Position numbers and translations under genes: made by a program
The notes under the pieces: generated by a model
Told to the model about the DNA's origin: nothing
Seen by the model: only the letters and a program-made list of their open reading frames with translations
Database searches by the model: none
In this document: piece after piece, positions 10,390-21,266 of the stretch
Layout of the letters: each line of letters starts with the position of its first letter
How positions within the stretch are numbered: the stretch's first letter is position 1
Assembly (NCBI GenBank): GCA_013286325.1
Contig: JABDFZ010000002.1
Span: forward strand, 1 to 64,000
Source: Bacteroidota bacterium
Lineage (GTDB): Bacteria; Bacteroidota; Bacteroidia; Sphingobacteriales; Sphingobacteriaceae
Length of the DNA: 64,000 nt
Direction: 5' to 3'

Positions 10390-11352
10390 TTAATTATAAA
10401 GCTTAAACTCAAATGGTTCATATGAAACCCCTTCATTACGAACCTTGATGTTTTTCTTTTCCAGATCTGCTTTCAATTCCATCCACCTTTTATTACGTAA
10501 AGTAGAGGCAGGGTACAATGTGTTTTCAAAATCATTGGTAATAATTCTTAACGATGTTGGCCTTTTATAAGGCTGTTCAAATACTATTTCTTTAATATCA
10601 GAAAGTCGATATACCTTTTTAAACCAAGGTATATTGTGTAGCCTCATCTCAAAATAATTGTCCGAAAGTTCAAAATAATACATTTTGAATCCCCAAAAAA
10701 AGAACCAGATAATGCCAAACGCAACGAAGCCTATCATTTGGTCAATGTTAAATATTAATGCAGCTTTTATAAATAAAAATATTGCAGGGGTTAAAAGAAA
10801 CCACATCATTATTCCTGTAAAGCTTAGAAGCTGATAGCCGTTGTATTTAATAAATGTCTCATGGATAACACTTGGTACAGGTTGTAATTTTATAGCTTCA
10901 ACAGCGCTCTTATCAACAACAACTTGCTGAATAAATACTTTAATTTGCGATGAATTACTGTACATATCGTCAAAAATATACTTTTCACGTTCTCCTTTAA
11001 ATTTGAGAGTAACGGCTTCTCTCCTGTCAAAATCCATAAAGCTGAATGATTTTTTGCCAGTAAGATCTATTTTTTCAAGATCAGTCCAATACAACTTCTC
11101 AGAATGATTAAATGTGATTGACTCCAAGTTAAGTTTAACCGCTGGAGTGTTTTTGAAAAACACGACTATGGAAATAACACTTAAAAATATCAGCCCTAAG
11201 CCCATCAATATCAATATGTATTCACCAATTTTTGAAGTTGCCTGATTATGCAATGTAAAAGCTATTGTGGCAAGTACTCCAAAAAACAGCAGGCGAAAAA
11301 ACAAGAATAAATAAAATTTTATAAGGTGCCGATGCGCAGTAATATCTGTCAT
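10390..11352 (-). CDS. Hypothetical membrane protein, possibly STM3941-like
   Basis: Two pairs of TM segments with PH-like intervening strands. Confidence 0.6.
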   Translation of the reverse strand: MTDITAHRHLIKFYLFLFFRLLFFGVLATIAFTLHNQATSKIGEYILILMGLGLIFLSVISIVVFFKNTPAVKLNLESITFNHSEKLYWTDLEKIDLTGKKSFSFMDFDRREAVTLKFKGEREKYIFDDMYSNSSQIKVFIQQVVVDKSAVEAIKLQPVPSVIHETFIKYNGYQLLSFTGIMMWFLLTPAIFLFIKAALIFNIDQMIGFVAFGIIWFFFWGFKMYYFELSDNYFEMRLHNIPWFKKVYRLSDIKEIVFEQPYKRPTSLRIITNDFENTLYPASTLRNKRWMELKADLEKKNIKVRNEGVSYEPFEFKLYN

Positions 11353-11445
11353 AGCGCTAATTTATATAAAAGAAAATTGCGGCAAAAGGTGCAAAATATT
11401 TTCATTTATTACATTGACCATGAACCATCAACTATGAACTTTCCC

Positions 11446-12630
11446 TCAATTCCCCAACTGCTTAACGGCCAGGTAAGCCATTAATCCTGTAGAAATTTTA
11501 AATGCATCTTCTTCCACATCGAAGGTAGGCGTATGAACTGACGAGGTAATGCCCCGGCTTTCGTTACGGGTGCCTAAGCGGTAAAAGCACGAGTCTGCAA
11601 CTTGCGAGTAATAGGCAAAATCTTCAGCAGCCATCCATATATCAAGGTCGAGCACGTTTTCTTTTCCAAGGTAGTCTTCAGCATGGCCACGGGTACTGGC
11701 AGTTAACTTTTCTTCATTGATCAGGAATGGGTATCCCCGCATTATATTGAATTCACAACTGGCGCCCATGCTTTCGCAAATGCCCTCAGCCATTTTTTTC
11801 ATTTTGATATGAGCCTCCTTGCGCCACTTTTCATCCATTGTGCGGAATGTGCCTTCCAGGTAAACCTCGTTAGGGATCACATTTGTTGCACCATTAGCTA
11901 TAACTTTACCAAATGAAAGCACCGAAGGGCTTTTAGGGTCGGCAAAGCGGCTTACTATCTGCTGCAATGCAGTTAACATATGTGCAGTGATAATAACAGG
12001 GTCAATATTTTGCTGTGGTTGTGCACCATGACCCCCTTTACCCCTTACGGTAACATATAGCTCATCGGTTGAAGCCATGTATTTTCCGGCACGGAAACCT
12101 ACTTTTCCTGCGTCAATCAACGGCATCACATGCTGACCTAAAACGGCCTGCGGCTTCGGATTTTCCAAGACTCCTTCTTTAATCATCAGGCTTGCCCCGC
12201 CGGGCAGTTTTTCTTCTGCCGGCTGAAAGATCAGCTTTACAGTTCCGCCAAACTGGCTTTTCAGATCAGTTAATATCTTAGCTGTCCCTAATAGTGAAGA
12301 GGTATGTGCGTCATGTCCGCAGGCATGCATCACGCCCACATTTTGCGATTTGTAGGAAACTTCATTAGCCTCGGTAATAGGCAAAGCATCCATATCTGCA
12401 CGAAGGGCAACCACGTTGTCCGAAGGTTTATCACCTTTAATTAAAGCCACCAGGCCGTTATCAGCCATTCGTTGATACTGTAGCCCCAGTTCATCAAGTT
12501 TTCCAGCCACAAAAGCAGAAGTTGCAACCTCGTGGAACGAAAGTTCAGGATGTGAATGAAGATGGCGGCGGTTAGCAACCACATCGTTAAAAATATTTTT
12601 TGATAACTGCTGTATCTGCTCTTTAATCAT
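11446..12630 (-). CDS. M20 family amidohydrolase / N-acyl amino acid amidohydrolase
   Basis: HSHPELSFHEVATS, GVMHACGHDAHTSSLLG, RGKGGHGAQPQQNIDP motifs. Confidence 0.94.
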   Translation of the reverse strand: MIKEQIQQLSKNIFNDVVANRRHLHSHPELSFHEVATSAFVAGKLDELGLQYQRMADNGLVALIKGDKPSDNVVALRADMDALPITEANEVSYKSQNVGVMHACGHDAHTSSLLGTAKILTDLKSQFGGTVKLIFQPAEEKLPGGASLMIKEGVLENPKPQAVLGQHVMPLIDAGKVGFRAGKYMASTDELYVTVRGKGGHGAQPQQNIDPVIITAHMLTALQQIVSRFADPKSPSVLSFGKVIANGATNVIPNEVYLEGTFRTMDEKWRKEAHIKMKKMAEGICESMGASCEFNIMRGYPFLINEEKLTASTRGHAEDYLGKENVLDLDIWMAAEDFAYYSQVADSCFYRLGTRNESRGITSSVHTPTFDVEEDAFKISTGLMAYLAVKQLGN

Positions 12631-13087
12631 TGGGGGTATCCGTTTTTGGAGGGTTGATCTTTTCCGAAATAATAAACAGGCTGGTAAACATACCGGAGAT
12701 TTCGGTTACCAGCTTTTGTGCCTCAAGGCGTGTGCGGAAATCGCCCGCCCGCACCTTAAAATTTGGTTCGCTGTAGCTAATATAGGTACGCAGCTCAGGA
12801 TATTCTTCATTGAATTTAGCCTGGGCATTATAGGCCGCTTGCCTGCTCGAGCCAAAAAATATCTGCACACGATAACCATTTGAAGTTTCGCTGCCTGCGA
12901 AAGTGTTTTTATTAAAAGAGGCCCGTTTTGCCATCAGGGTATCAATCAACGGGTCTTTTATTACTTCAACCGTACCACGAGTTTGCGCAGCGGCTAATAA
13001 AGGCAAAAAACCAATTACAAAAAAAATGCAGAACCTTATCCGGCTTAATTTAGCTTTATAATAAGATACTGCGTTTTTCATTGTCAT
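12623..13087 (-). CDS. SPOR domain-containing protein
   Basis: YRVQIFFGSSRQAAYNAQAKFNEEYP...VRAGDFRTRLEAQKLVTEI; signal peptide; overlaps the M20 start by 8 nt. Confidence 0.85.
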   Translation of the reverse strand: MTMKNAVSYYKAKLSRIRFCIFFVIGFLPLLAAAQTRGTVEVIKDPLIDTLMAKRASFNKNTFAGSETSNGYRVQIFFGSSRQAAYNAQAKFNEEYPELRTYISYSEPNFKVRAGDFRTRLEAQKLVTEISGMFTSLFIISEKINPPKTDTPND

Positions 13088-13100
13088 AATATCAATCTAT

Positions 13101-13193
13101 TGTCATTGCGAGGAGGAACGACGAAGCAATCTCGTCGCCAATCATGGCGATCATGCATAGCGAAGAGATTGTCACGCTTCGCTCGCAATGACA
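13101..13193. repeat. MITE-like inverted repeat element (TGTCATTGCGAG termini)
   Basis: TGTCATTGCGAG ... CTCGCAATGACA perfect 12-bp termini, internal gcaatctcgtcg / gcgaagagattg pairing. Confidence 0.85.
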
Positions 13194-13212
13194 AGTTTGT
13201 TATTTGTGCCCC

Positions 13213-16200
13213 TTACGCCTGGCCTGCGCCGTGGCAGTTTTTATATTTTTTACCGCTTCCGCAAGGGCAGGGATCATTTCTGCCCACCTTCTGCTCAACT
13301 CTTACAGGTGTAGTTTTCTGTAGCTCGCGCATATCCTGCATAGCAGCGCCGTTTGCTTCGCTTACCAGCTCTGGCTTTGAAGTACGCATTTTTTTCAGGT
13401 CGAGCTTTGGTTGTGGCTTAGCCTCACGTATTTCCTCGGCATCCTGCTGAACCGGGATACCCCCCCTGAACAGGAAGCTCACCAAATCTTTATTTACACT
13501 GGCCAGCATCTGGCGGAACAATTCAAAAGCTTCAAATTTATAAACCAACAACGGGTCTTTTTGTTCGTAAACAGCGTTTTGTACCGACTGTTTTAACTCA
13601 TCCATCTCACGTAAATGCTCTTTCCAGGCATCATCAATCAGGTACAGCGTCACATTCTTCTCGAATGATTTAAATACTTCTATCCCTTTATTTTTGATGG
13701 CTTTTTTTAGCGGAACAGAAACCTGGATACCATTTATACCATCGGTAAATGGTACTACAATGTTTTCTACATATTCGCCGCGGGTGTCAAAAACATCTTT
13801 TAAAACCGGATAGGCTTGAGCGGCAATAGCATCCTGTTTACGTTTATAAAAATCGTTTACCTCGGCAAATACTTTGTCTACTATTTTGTTTATCGGTTTA
13901 TCGGTAAATTCATCATGGGTCAGCTCAACGTCAACCGAGAATAACCGAATCATTTCAACTATAAAACCTTCATAGTTGTTCGATTCTTTGTACTCCGTTA
14001 CCACATCTTCAACCACATCAAAAATGGTGTTGTTGATATCTACTTCCAAACGTTCGCCAAAAAGAGCATTTTTACGTTTTGCATAAATAACGGTACGCTG
14101 TGAGTTCATCACGTCATCATATTCCAGCAAACGCTTACGTATCCCGAAGTTGTTTTCTTCTACTTTCTTCTGCGCACGTTCAATAGAGCTGGAGATCATG
14201 GAGTGTTGTATCACTTCGCCTTCTTCAATACCCATACGCACCATAAGGTTAGAAATCCTTTCAGAACCAAACAAACGCATCAGGTTATCCTCCAGCGATA
14301 CAAAGAACTGTGACGATCCCGGATCGCCCTGTCTGCCCGCACGACCACGTAACTGGCGGTCAACACGGCGCGATTCATGGCGCTCAGTACCTACAATGGC
14401 TAAACCACCAGCATCTTTTACGCCAGGGCCTAATTTTATATCCGTACCACGACCAGCCATGTTGGTAGCTATGGTTACGGTACCAGCCATACCAGCCTCG
14501 GCAACAATATCAGCCTCTTTCTGGTGTAATTTGGCATTCAGTACGTTATGTTTTATACCGCGCAGCTTAAGCATACGGCTCAGTAATTCCGAAATTTCAA
14601 CCGATGTTGTACCTACAAGTACCGGGCGACCAGCTTGTGTCAGGGCTGCTATCTCTTCGGCAACAGCGTTGTATTTTTCCCGTACTGTGCGGTAAACCAG
14701 ATCTTGCCTGTCATCACGGCTGATATTGGTATTGGTCGGGATTTCAACCACATCAAGCTTGTATATTTCCCAAAACTCACCCGCTTCAGTAACTGCAGTA
14801 CCCGTCATACCGCAAAGCTTGTGGTACATACGGAAGTAATTTTGCAGGGTAATGGTAGCAAACGTTTGAGTGGCATCTTCCACCTTAACATTTTCCTTGG
14901 CCTCAATTGCCTGGTGCAAACCATCAGAGTAGCGGCGGCCATCAAGTACACGGCCTGTTTGCTCATCAACAATCTTTACCTTGCCTTCATCTAAAATGTA
15001 TTCTGTGTCTTTTTCAAAAAGGGTATAGGCCTTTAAAAGCTGGTTAACCGAGTGGATACGTTCCGATTTGATCGAGAAATCGCGCATCAATTCATCCTTG
15101 CGGCTAACTTTGGCTTCGGCAGGTAAGTCCGATTTTTCAATTTCCGATATTTCTGTACCTACATCAGGCATTACAAAAAAGTGAGGGTCTTCACCTGAGG
15201 CGGTGATCAGCTCAATACCTTTTTCAGCAAGCTCAACCTGGTTGTTTTTTTCGTCAATCACAAAAAACAGCTCCGCATCAACCTTATGCATTTCCTTGCT
15301 TTGGTCCTGCATATAAAAGTTTTCCGATTTTAATAGTAACTGCCTGTTTCCACCTTCGCTCAGGTATTTAATCAGTGCTTTGCTTTTTGGCAACCCTCTA
15401 AAGGCACGTAATAAGGCTAATCCACCTTCATCAGGGCCGCTTTTGCCTTCGGCAATTAATTTTTTGGCTTCATTTAAAATACCGTTCACATAGTTTTTCT
15501 GTGCATTAACCAGTCGCTCAATGCGTGGTTTCAGCTCATAAAACTCATGCTCGTCACCGCGAGGTATAGGGCCCGAAATGATCAAAGGTGTACGGGCGTC
15601 GTCAATTAATACCGAGTCAACCTCATCCACCATGGCATAATGCAGTTTTTTCTGAACCAGTTCTTCTGGGCTGCGTGTCATATTGTCACGCAGGTAGTCG
15701 AAGCCGAACTCATTGTTGGTGCCAAAAGTGATGTCGGCCATATAGGCTTTGCGCCTTTCTTCCGAATTTGGCTCATGCTTGTCAATACAATCAACCGATA
15801 AGCCGTGGAATTCATACAAAGGCCCCATCCATTCAGAGTCACGGCGTGCCAGGTAATCATTCACTGTTACTATATGTACACCCTGGCCAGCTAAGGCATT
15901 AAGGTAAGCGGGCAGCGTAGCTACCAGCGTTTTACCTTCACCTGTCGCCATTTCCGATATCTTTCCCTGGTGCAATACAATACCACCTATTAGCTGTACA
16001 TCGTAATGCACCATATCCCAGGTAACTTCATTGCCTGCAGCTAACCAGGTATTATGGTGGATAGCCTTGTCACCTTTTATAATTACGTTTGATTTACGTG
16101 CAGCCAGGTCACGGTCGAACTGATTTGCAGTAACTTCAATTGTTTTATTTTCTTTAAACCTTTTGGCAGTTTCCTTTACAACGGCAAAGCCTTCGGGCAA

Positions 16201-16521
16201 AATGCGCATTAAAATTTCTTCCAGCTCTTTGTTGCGGTCTTTTTCAAGCTTATCCAGTTGGGTATAAAGCTCAACCTTTTCATTTACATCAATGTCGGGG
16301 TTGTTTTCGGTCCGTTCCTTAATTGCAGCTATTTCGCTGTCAATCTGGGCAAGGCCTTCTGCTATAGTTGCTTTAAAACCTACTGTCTTATCCCTAAGTT
16401 CGTCATTGCTTAATCCGCCAATTTTGGCAAATTCAGCTTTAACCTTTTCAACAATAGGCAATATGCTTTTAACGTCTCTATCTGATTTGCTTCCGAAAAG
16501 CTTACTTATAAAATTTAACAT
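13213..16521 (-). CDS. secA: Preprotein translocase subunit SecA
   Basis: [30 protein letters not shown]-terminal zinc motif [18 protein letters not shown]. Confidence 0.98.
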   Translation of the reverse strand: MLNFISKLFGSKSDRDVKSILPIVEKVKAEFAKIGGLSNDELRDKTVGFKATIAEGLAQIDSEIAAIKERTENNPDIDVNEKVELYTQLDKLEKDRNKELEEILMRILPEGFAVVKETAKRFKENKTIEVTANQFDRDLAARKSNVIIKGDKAIHHNTWLAAGNEVTWDMVHYDVQLIGGIVLHQGKISEMATGEGKTLVATLPAYLNALAGQGVHIVTVNDYLARRDSEWMGPLYEFHGLSVDCIDKHEPNSEERRKAYMADITFGTNNEFGFDYLRDNMTRSPEELVQKKLHYAMVDEVDSVLIDDARTPLIISGPIPRGDEHEFYELKPRIERLVNAQKNYVNGILNEAKKLIAEGKSGPDEGGLALLRAFRGLPKSKALIKYLSEGGNRQLLLKSENFYMQDQSKEMHKVDAELFFVIDEKNNQVELAEKGIELITASGEDPHFFVMPDVGTEISEIEKSDLPAEAKVSRKDELMRDFSIKSERIHSVNQLLKAYTLFEKDTEYILDEGKVKIVDEQTGRVLDGRRYSDGLHQAIEAKENVKVEDATQTFATITLQNYFRMYHKLCGMTGTAVTEAGEFWEIYKLDVVEIPTNTNISRDDRQDLVYRTVREKYNAVAEEIAALTQAGRPVLVGTTSVEISELLSRMLKLRGIKHNVLNAKLHQKEADIVAEAGMAGTVTIATNMAGRGTDIKLGPGVKDAGGLAIVGTERHESRRVDRQLRGRAGRQGDPGSSQFFVSLEDNLMRLFGSERISNLMVRMGIEEGEVIQHSMISSSIERAQKKVEENNFGIRKRLLEYDDVMNSQRTVIYAKRKNALFGERLEVDINNTIFDVVEDVVTEYKESNNYEGFIVEMIRLFSVDVELTHDEFTDKPINKIVDKVFAEVNDFYKRKQDAIAAQAYPVLKDVFDTRGEYVENIVVPFTDGINGIQVSVPLKKAIKNKGIEVFKSFEKNVTLYLIDDAWKEHLREMDELKQSVQNAVYEQKDPLLVYKFEAFELFRQMLASVNKDLVSFLFRGGIPVQQDAEEIREAKPQPKLDLKKMRTSKPELVSEANGAAMQDMRELQKTTPVRVEQKVGRNDPCPCGSGKKYKNCHGAGQA

Positions 16522-16803
16522 GCTATTTTTATATCTGTTGCAACAAACTCAACAATTGCGCCACGGCAATTTATGAGCCATTATGACAGGCAAAGTTACA
16601 GTTTTTGAGGGATTACACCGATTTCGATCACTGATTTTTACTGATTAAAGGGATTTAACTGATTATTTGATCGCTAATGATATTATTTAACTTATTATAA
16701 AAAGGAAAATCCTTTAATCATTTGAAGCAAGGTCATTAGATTAAAGGATATCTTTAATAAATTATTTATCTGCTAAATCACAATCATCAGCAAAAATCAG
16801 TGA

Positions 16804-17688
16804 TTACTTTTCCTGGGCGTTCATAATACCACCTACAATTTTACCATAGGCAAGCACGGGTGCAGCAGCGTACGAGATTTTTTTCTTCCAGTTAACGTAG
16901 CGGTCGTTTATAAAATTATCCCAGTTATTGCCGTTCAGTTGGGCACGGCCCAGGGAGATGCATGGCTCAGTGATTTTTGTGGTATGCCACCAGCCTGAAG
17001 GAAAAAGCAATGTTTCGCCTTCCTGTAAAGTAAATTCTATTGGTTTTGCCTCTTTAAACAATGGGAATTTTTCATAATCAGGGTCGAGGAAATTCACTTG
17101 CGAAAATTTCGGATTATCCTCAAATGGGTACATGCTTGGTGTTTGCTCTGGTGGGTACATTATAAAAACCTTCGACCCATATACCTGGGTAATCTGCGTA
17201 TGCATAAACAACGCATCATAATGCAAAAACGGAAAGCTTGAGCCTTTGCCGCCTAAAAATATTTCATACAATACTGTACCCTGCAACATTTTGCGGGGCA
17301 TTAGCTTATGGTTTATCCTGTCAATTTTTCCGTAAATAATTTCCGGTAAAAAATCTTTCATTAATTCAGGAAAAACCTTCTCTACATCAAAATTATATGG
17401 ATATGGCGCCGGGTTTTCGGCTGTGGAGGTTAGCATCTGGTCGATGAAATCGCCCATATTATGGGTAACCCCGTTTATATTTTTGTTTATGTGTGAATAA
17501 TTTTCTTTGAAATAAGCAGGTGTGAGCTTTTTCATGGCCTTCCAGTCCTTAGCGGCATCAGTAAGCACTACCGGAAGCGATTTTTTAACATACTCGTTTA
17601 AAAACTCTTCCTGCGAAAGGTTTGTCCGTCTGTCAACGCCTTTAATATCACTATACATTGGTTTTGCTTGTAATTGCTCAGTAACCAT
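16804..17688 (-). CDS. Cupin-like / JmjC-type protein
   Basis: LPVVLTDAAKDWKAM...LHYDALFMHTQITQVYGSKVFIMYPPEQ...ETLLFPSGWWHTTKI. Confidence 0.88.
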   Translation of the reverse strand: MVTEQLQAKPMYSDIKGVDRRTNLSQEEFLNEYVKKSLPVVLTDAAKDWKAMKKLTPAYFKENYSHINKNINGVTHNMGDFIDQMLTSTAENPAPYPYNFDVEKVFPELMKDFLPEIIYGKIDRINHKLMPRKMLQGTVLYEIFLGGKGSSFPFLHYDALFMHTQITQVYGSKVFIMYPPEQTPSMYPFEDNPKFSQVNFLDPDYEKFPLFKEAKPIEFTLQEGETLLFPSGWWHTTKITEPCISLGRAQLNGNNWDNFINDRYVNWKKKISYAAAPVLAYGKIVGGIMNAQEK

Positions 17689-17766
17689 ATTGCTTCTATT
17701 TAAAAATCACAGATTCACTTATACGGTTTTGAAAGCGACAGAGTTATAACAAATTACAGGTGGGGG

Positions 17767-18285
17767 CTACTGATTATCCTCCGGATCAATATCGTCCTCA
17801 TCGTCATCTTCAAATTCATCAAAAAAGCGGTCTTCGTCAAACATCAGCTCTTCCAGTTTTTCCTGTTCGGGAGTACTGGTATCAAAACGGATAGCCCAAT
17901 TATCGGGGATATCATAAGTTTTATCAAAACCCCTTATCCAGTCAACAAAAACTACCCTGAACTCTTCAACTTTATCACGCATCAGGTCTACATAATCCTC
18001 TTCGTTTATCTCCATCATAGAAGCAAACGATACAGCATTAAACATATCATGCACCGCCAGCTTTATTAAAACCGCATTTTGCATCCGTAACGAATATAAT
18101 CCGCCGCCTTCAGCGCCTGCTATTTTGGCTTGTATCAATGCAGCATTGCTAAACATTTGTGCCGCTAGGTCTTCCTTCCGGTCGTTTTCTTTTAATGCAT
18201 CGGCAATTATCTCTACCAGGTCAAATAGTTCCTGCGCCATTTTGTAAACCGGCAGTTTCTCATATTTTTCTAATCGACGGGGCAT
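17767..18285 (-). CDS. Conserved hypothetical helical protein with acidic C-terminus
   Basis: Long ORF, helical, EDRFFDEFEDDDEDDIDPEDNQ tail. Confidence 0.7.
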   Translation of the reverse strand: MPRRLEKYEKLPVYKMAQELFDLVEIIADALKENDRKEDLAAQMFSNAALIQAKIAGAEGGGLYSLRMQNAVLIKLAVHDMFNAVSFASMMEINEEDYVDLMRDKVEEFRVVFVDWIRGFDKTYDIPDNWAIRFDTSTPEQEKLEELMFDEDRFFDEFEDDDEDDIDPEDNQ

Positions 18286-18460
18286 GGTATCAGAGACTGG
18301 AGGTTAGAGACCAGAGATCAGTTTATTAAAAAACGAATATAATAAAATATAGTCGCAGAATTCATATAAAGGATATGAGGTGCAAATCAAATTGTCACGT
18401 GTATTGTTTACTCACCTCTATAGGAGTCCTTCGGACCGGACTTCTGTAGCTTCAATTTTT

Positions 18461-18520
18461 CACCCTCTTTTTTGCTTGCAAAAGAGAGGGTGGTCAAGCG
18501 AAGCGATGACCGGGTGAGTT
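18461..18520. repeat. Two-hairpin dispersed intergenic repeat (copy B)
   Basis: CACCCTCTTTTTTGCTTGCAAAAGAGAGGGTGGTCAAGCGAAGCGATGACCGGGTGAGTT. Confidence 0.8.
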
Positions 18521-18616
18521 GAATAGGCGACAATTTGAATCGCAGCCAGGAAACGGGCATTTACTAACTGTTAAAAATAACTAACCTCTGATCTCTAACC
18601 TCTAATCACTAAATAC

Positions 18617-18624
18617 TATCTTTG
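18617..18624 (+). promoter_or_regulatory. Bacteroidota -7 promoter element TATCTTTG, 4 nt before purD ATG
   Basis: Exact TAnnTTTG match; ATG at 18629. Confidence 0.6.
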
Positions 18625-18628
18625 ACCC

Positions 18629-19903
18629 ATGAATATCCTGCTCCTCGGTTCGGGCGGAAGGGAAAGCGCCTTCGCCTGGAAATTATCGCAAAGTCCAAAA
18701 TGTGAAAAGCTTTTTATTGCCCCGGGCAATGCAGGCACCGGCCAATACGGGACAAACATCGATACAAAAGTGACCGATTTTGAAGGCATCAAACAGATTG
18801 TTTTGAACAATAATATCGATCTTGTTTTGGTAGGCCCCGAGGAACCGCTTGTTAAAGGAATTCATGATTTTTTCCTGGCCGATGAAAAATTAAAAAGCAT
18901 CCCTGTAATTGGCCCGCAGCGCGAAGGGGCACAACTGGAAGGCAGCAAGGATTTTTCCAAACAGTTTATGGTACGCCACAATATTCCGGCGGCAGCATCA
19001 AAAACCTTTACGAGGGAAACCATGCAGGAGGGCTTTGAGTATCTGGCAACCATAGGTTTGCCAATTGTATTAAAGGCCGATGGCCTTGCTGCTGGTAAGG
19101 GCGTACTAATTTGCCTTACTGTTGTTGAAGCGCAACAGGAATTAATAGAAATGCTCACCGAAGCCAAGTTTGGCGAAGCAAGCTCGAAAGTTGTGGTTGA
19201 GCAATTTTTGCAAGGTATTGAGCTTTCGGTTTTTGTGCTGACTGATGGAAATAACTATAAAATGTTGCCATCTGCCAAAGATTATAAGCGCATTGGCGAA
19301 GGCGATACTGGCTTAAATACAGGTGGCATGGGCTCTGTTTCACCAGTTCCTTTTGCTGATAAAGAATTTTTGCAGAAAGTAGAGCAACGCATTGTTATAC
19401 CAACCATAAACGGGTTAAAACAGGAGAACATTCCTTATAAAGGATTCATCTTTATTGGATTGATGAATTGCGGTGGCGACCCTTACATGATTGAATATAA
19501 CTGTCGCATGGGTGACCCCGAAACCGAAAGTGTTTTGATGCGGATAGAATCAGACCTGGTTGATTTGTTGCAAGGTGTTGCCGATGGGAACCTTAATGAG
19601 AAAGAATTAGTCATATCCGACAAAATAGCCACAACAGTAGTTATGGTTGCCGGTGGTTATCCCGGAGAATATTTAAAGCATAAAACAATAACCGGTATTG
19701 AAAACGTACGCGATTCGCAGGTTTTTCATGCTGGAACATATCTCGATGGAGAAAATATAAAAACTTCAGGCGGACGGGTTTTGGCTATAACATCACTACA
19801 AAACGACCTGTTTACAGCATTACAACAAGCAACGGCCGATGCAAGCCGCATTTATTACGACGGCATGTATTTCCGCAAGGATATTGGGTTTGATTTGTTG
19901 TAA
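18629..19903 (+). CDS. purD: Phosphoribosylamine--glycine ligase
   Basis: MNILLLGSGGRESAFAWKL, GLAAGKGV, GDTGLNTGGMGSVSP, NCRMGDPETE. Confidence 0.97.
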   Translation: MNILLLGSGGRESAFAWKLSQSPKCEKLFIAPGNAGTGQYGTNIDTKVTDFEGIKQIVLNNNIDLVLVGPEEPLVKGIHDFFLADEKLKSIPVIGPQREGAQLEGSKDFSKQFMVRHNIPAAASKTFTRETMQEGFEYLATIGLPIVLKADGLAAGKGVLICLTVVEAQQELIEMLTEAKFGEASSKVVVEQFLQGIELSVFVLTDGNNYKMLPSAKDYKRIGEGDTGLNTGGMGSVSPVPFADKEFLQKVEQRIVIPTINGLKQENIPYKGFIFIGLMNCGGDPYMIEYNCRMGDPETESVLMRIESDLVDLLQGVADGNLNEKELVISDKIATTVVMVAGGYPGEYLKHKTITGIENVRDSQVFHAGTYLDGENIKTSGGRVLAITSLQNDLFTALQQATADASRIYYDGMYFRKDIGFDLL

Positions 19904-19905
19904 GA

Positions 19906-20059
19906 GAGTCTGAAAGTCGGGAATGTCCGAAAGTCCGAAAGACGCTGCAGCTTGTTGCGCATATACTACAGCCCCCAATGATTTAAACAAAAAAGTCCCG
20001 AAGAAAAGTTCTATAACTCTTTCTTCCGGACTTTCCGTCTTTTCCGACTTTCGGACTGA
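19906..20059. repeat. Imperfect inverted repeat between convergent purD and tlpA-like genes
   Basis: gagtctgaaagtcgggaatgtccgaaagtccgaaag / cttccggactttccgtcttttccgactttcggactg. Confidence 0.6.
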
Positions 20060-20060
20060 A

Positions 20061-21191
20061 TTAAATCTTCCCGAAAATCTCTTCTAATTTGGCTTCAAGA
20101 TCATCACCTCTAAGGTTTTTGCCAACTATCTTTCCGTTAGGGTCAAGCAAAAAGTTTTGCGGTATGCCTCTAACTGCATATAATCCAGCTGCTTTACTAT
20201 CCCAGAATTTAAGATCAGACAATTGTGTCCAGGCTAAACCATCCTTATGAATTGCCGCTAACCATTTGTCCCTGCCAGTTGGCCGGTCAAGCGATACTCC
20301 TACTATTGTAAATTTCTGGCCTTTATAATGATTAAATGCTTTTACCACATTCGGATTTTCGTGACGGCAAGGGCCGCACCATGATGCCCAAAAATCAATC
20401 AAAACATATTTTCCTCTGAATGAAGAAAGACTTACCATTTTACCGGCAGTATCGGCTTCGGCAAACTCAGGTGCTATTGCACCCATGGCAACTGCCTTTA
20501 ATTTGGGCAACCTTTCTCCAAATTCCTTTCCACCTTTCGATTCTTTTATTGCAGGTGTTAAATTATTATACAAGGGGGCAATGTCAACATAGTCAGCACT
20601 GTAAGCAAAGTTTTCCAATACATTTAAGCTGATGTATGAATCAGGGTTATCCTGAATGAATTTTTTATCTATCTGCGAGCTTTGTGCGTCAATTAATTTC
20701 TCTGCTTTGTTGCTTTCTTTTTGAAAAGCTTCAGATTTTTGTTCTTCCGGCGAAGCTGCTTTTTGTTTTGCTGATAATGCAGCATAAGCATCGTTTATAG
20801 GTTTTGTTGCCTCTTCATATTTCGCGTTTTCGAGGTTGGTTTTTGTGCCTGCAACCTTTGCATTAGCAAGAGTGTCTGTACTGCTTACAGTAATTGTTCC
20901 CTTTTCAAGGTAGATGGATTTATAATCCCGGATGCCGTTAGCGCCTGTACCTTTTTGATTAAATACCAGGTAAGCGTTCATGGGTGTTGCACCAGCAGAT
21001 CCGCTAAAGCTAAACTTACCATCCTTCATCACTACAGAGTCCGTAACGGCTTTGCCGTCTTTGCGGTATTCCATATACATTTTAGCAGGTGCGTTAAACT
21101 TACCTACAGAACCCTGAACAGTATATTGGCTATCCTGGGCAAAAACAAATGCAGGCAAACTTGCCAGCGCCATTAAAACAATCTTCTTCAT
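20061..21191 (-). CDS. TlpA family disulfide reductase with DUF4369-like N-terminus
   Basis: DFWASWCGPCRHENPNV; signal peptide. Confidence 0.93.
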   Translation of the reverse strand: MKKIVLMALASLPAFVFAQDSQYTVQGSVGKFNAPAKMYMEYRKDGKAVTDSVVMKDGKFSFSGSAGATPMNAYLVFNQKGTGANGIRDYKSIYLEKGTITVSSTDTLANAKVAGTKTNLENAKYEEATKPINDAYAALSAKQKAASPEEQKSEAFQKESNKAEKLIDAQSSQIDKKFIQDNPDSYISLNVLENFAYSADYVDIAPLYNNLTPAIKESKGGKEFGERLPKLKAVAMGAIAPEFAEADTAGKMVSLSSFRGKYVLIDFWASWCGPCRHENPNVVKAFNHYKGQKFTIVGVSLDRPTGRDKWLAAIHKDGLAWTQLSDLKFWDSKAAGLYAVRGIPQNFLLDPNGKIVGKNLRGDDLEAKLEEIFGKI

Positions 21192-21266
21192 CCCTTTTAC
21201 TTTTTTATTAAGATCGTAAACTTAATAATATTCTTTATTATCTGTATAATCAGGGCTAAAAAACTA

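Noticed and set aside
13100-13450. 116-aa plus-strand ORF (MSLRGGTTKQSRRQS...SRFARNDK)
   Set aside because: Its start is a translation of the intergenic inverted repeat and the rest is antisense to secA; this peptide is a familiar spurious product of such repeats.
14150-14695. 181-aa ORF antisense to secA
   Set aside because: Overlaps a clear secA CDS on the other strand; low-complexity Ser/Arg-rich shadow ORF.
18300-18602. 17-bp inverted repeat (GAGGTTAGAGA(C/T)CAGAG) flanking the purD upstream region
   Set aside because: Imperfect and with no other transposon features; may be decayed repeat, not enough to call an element.
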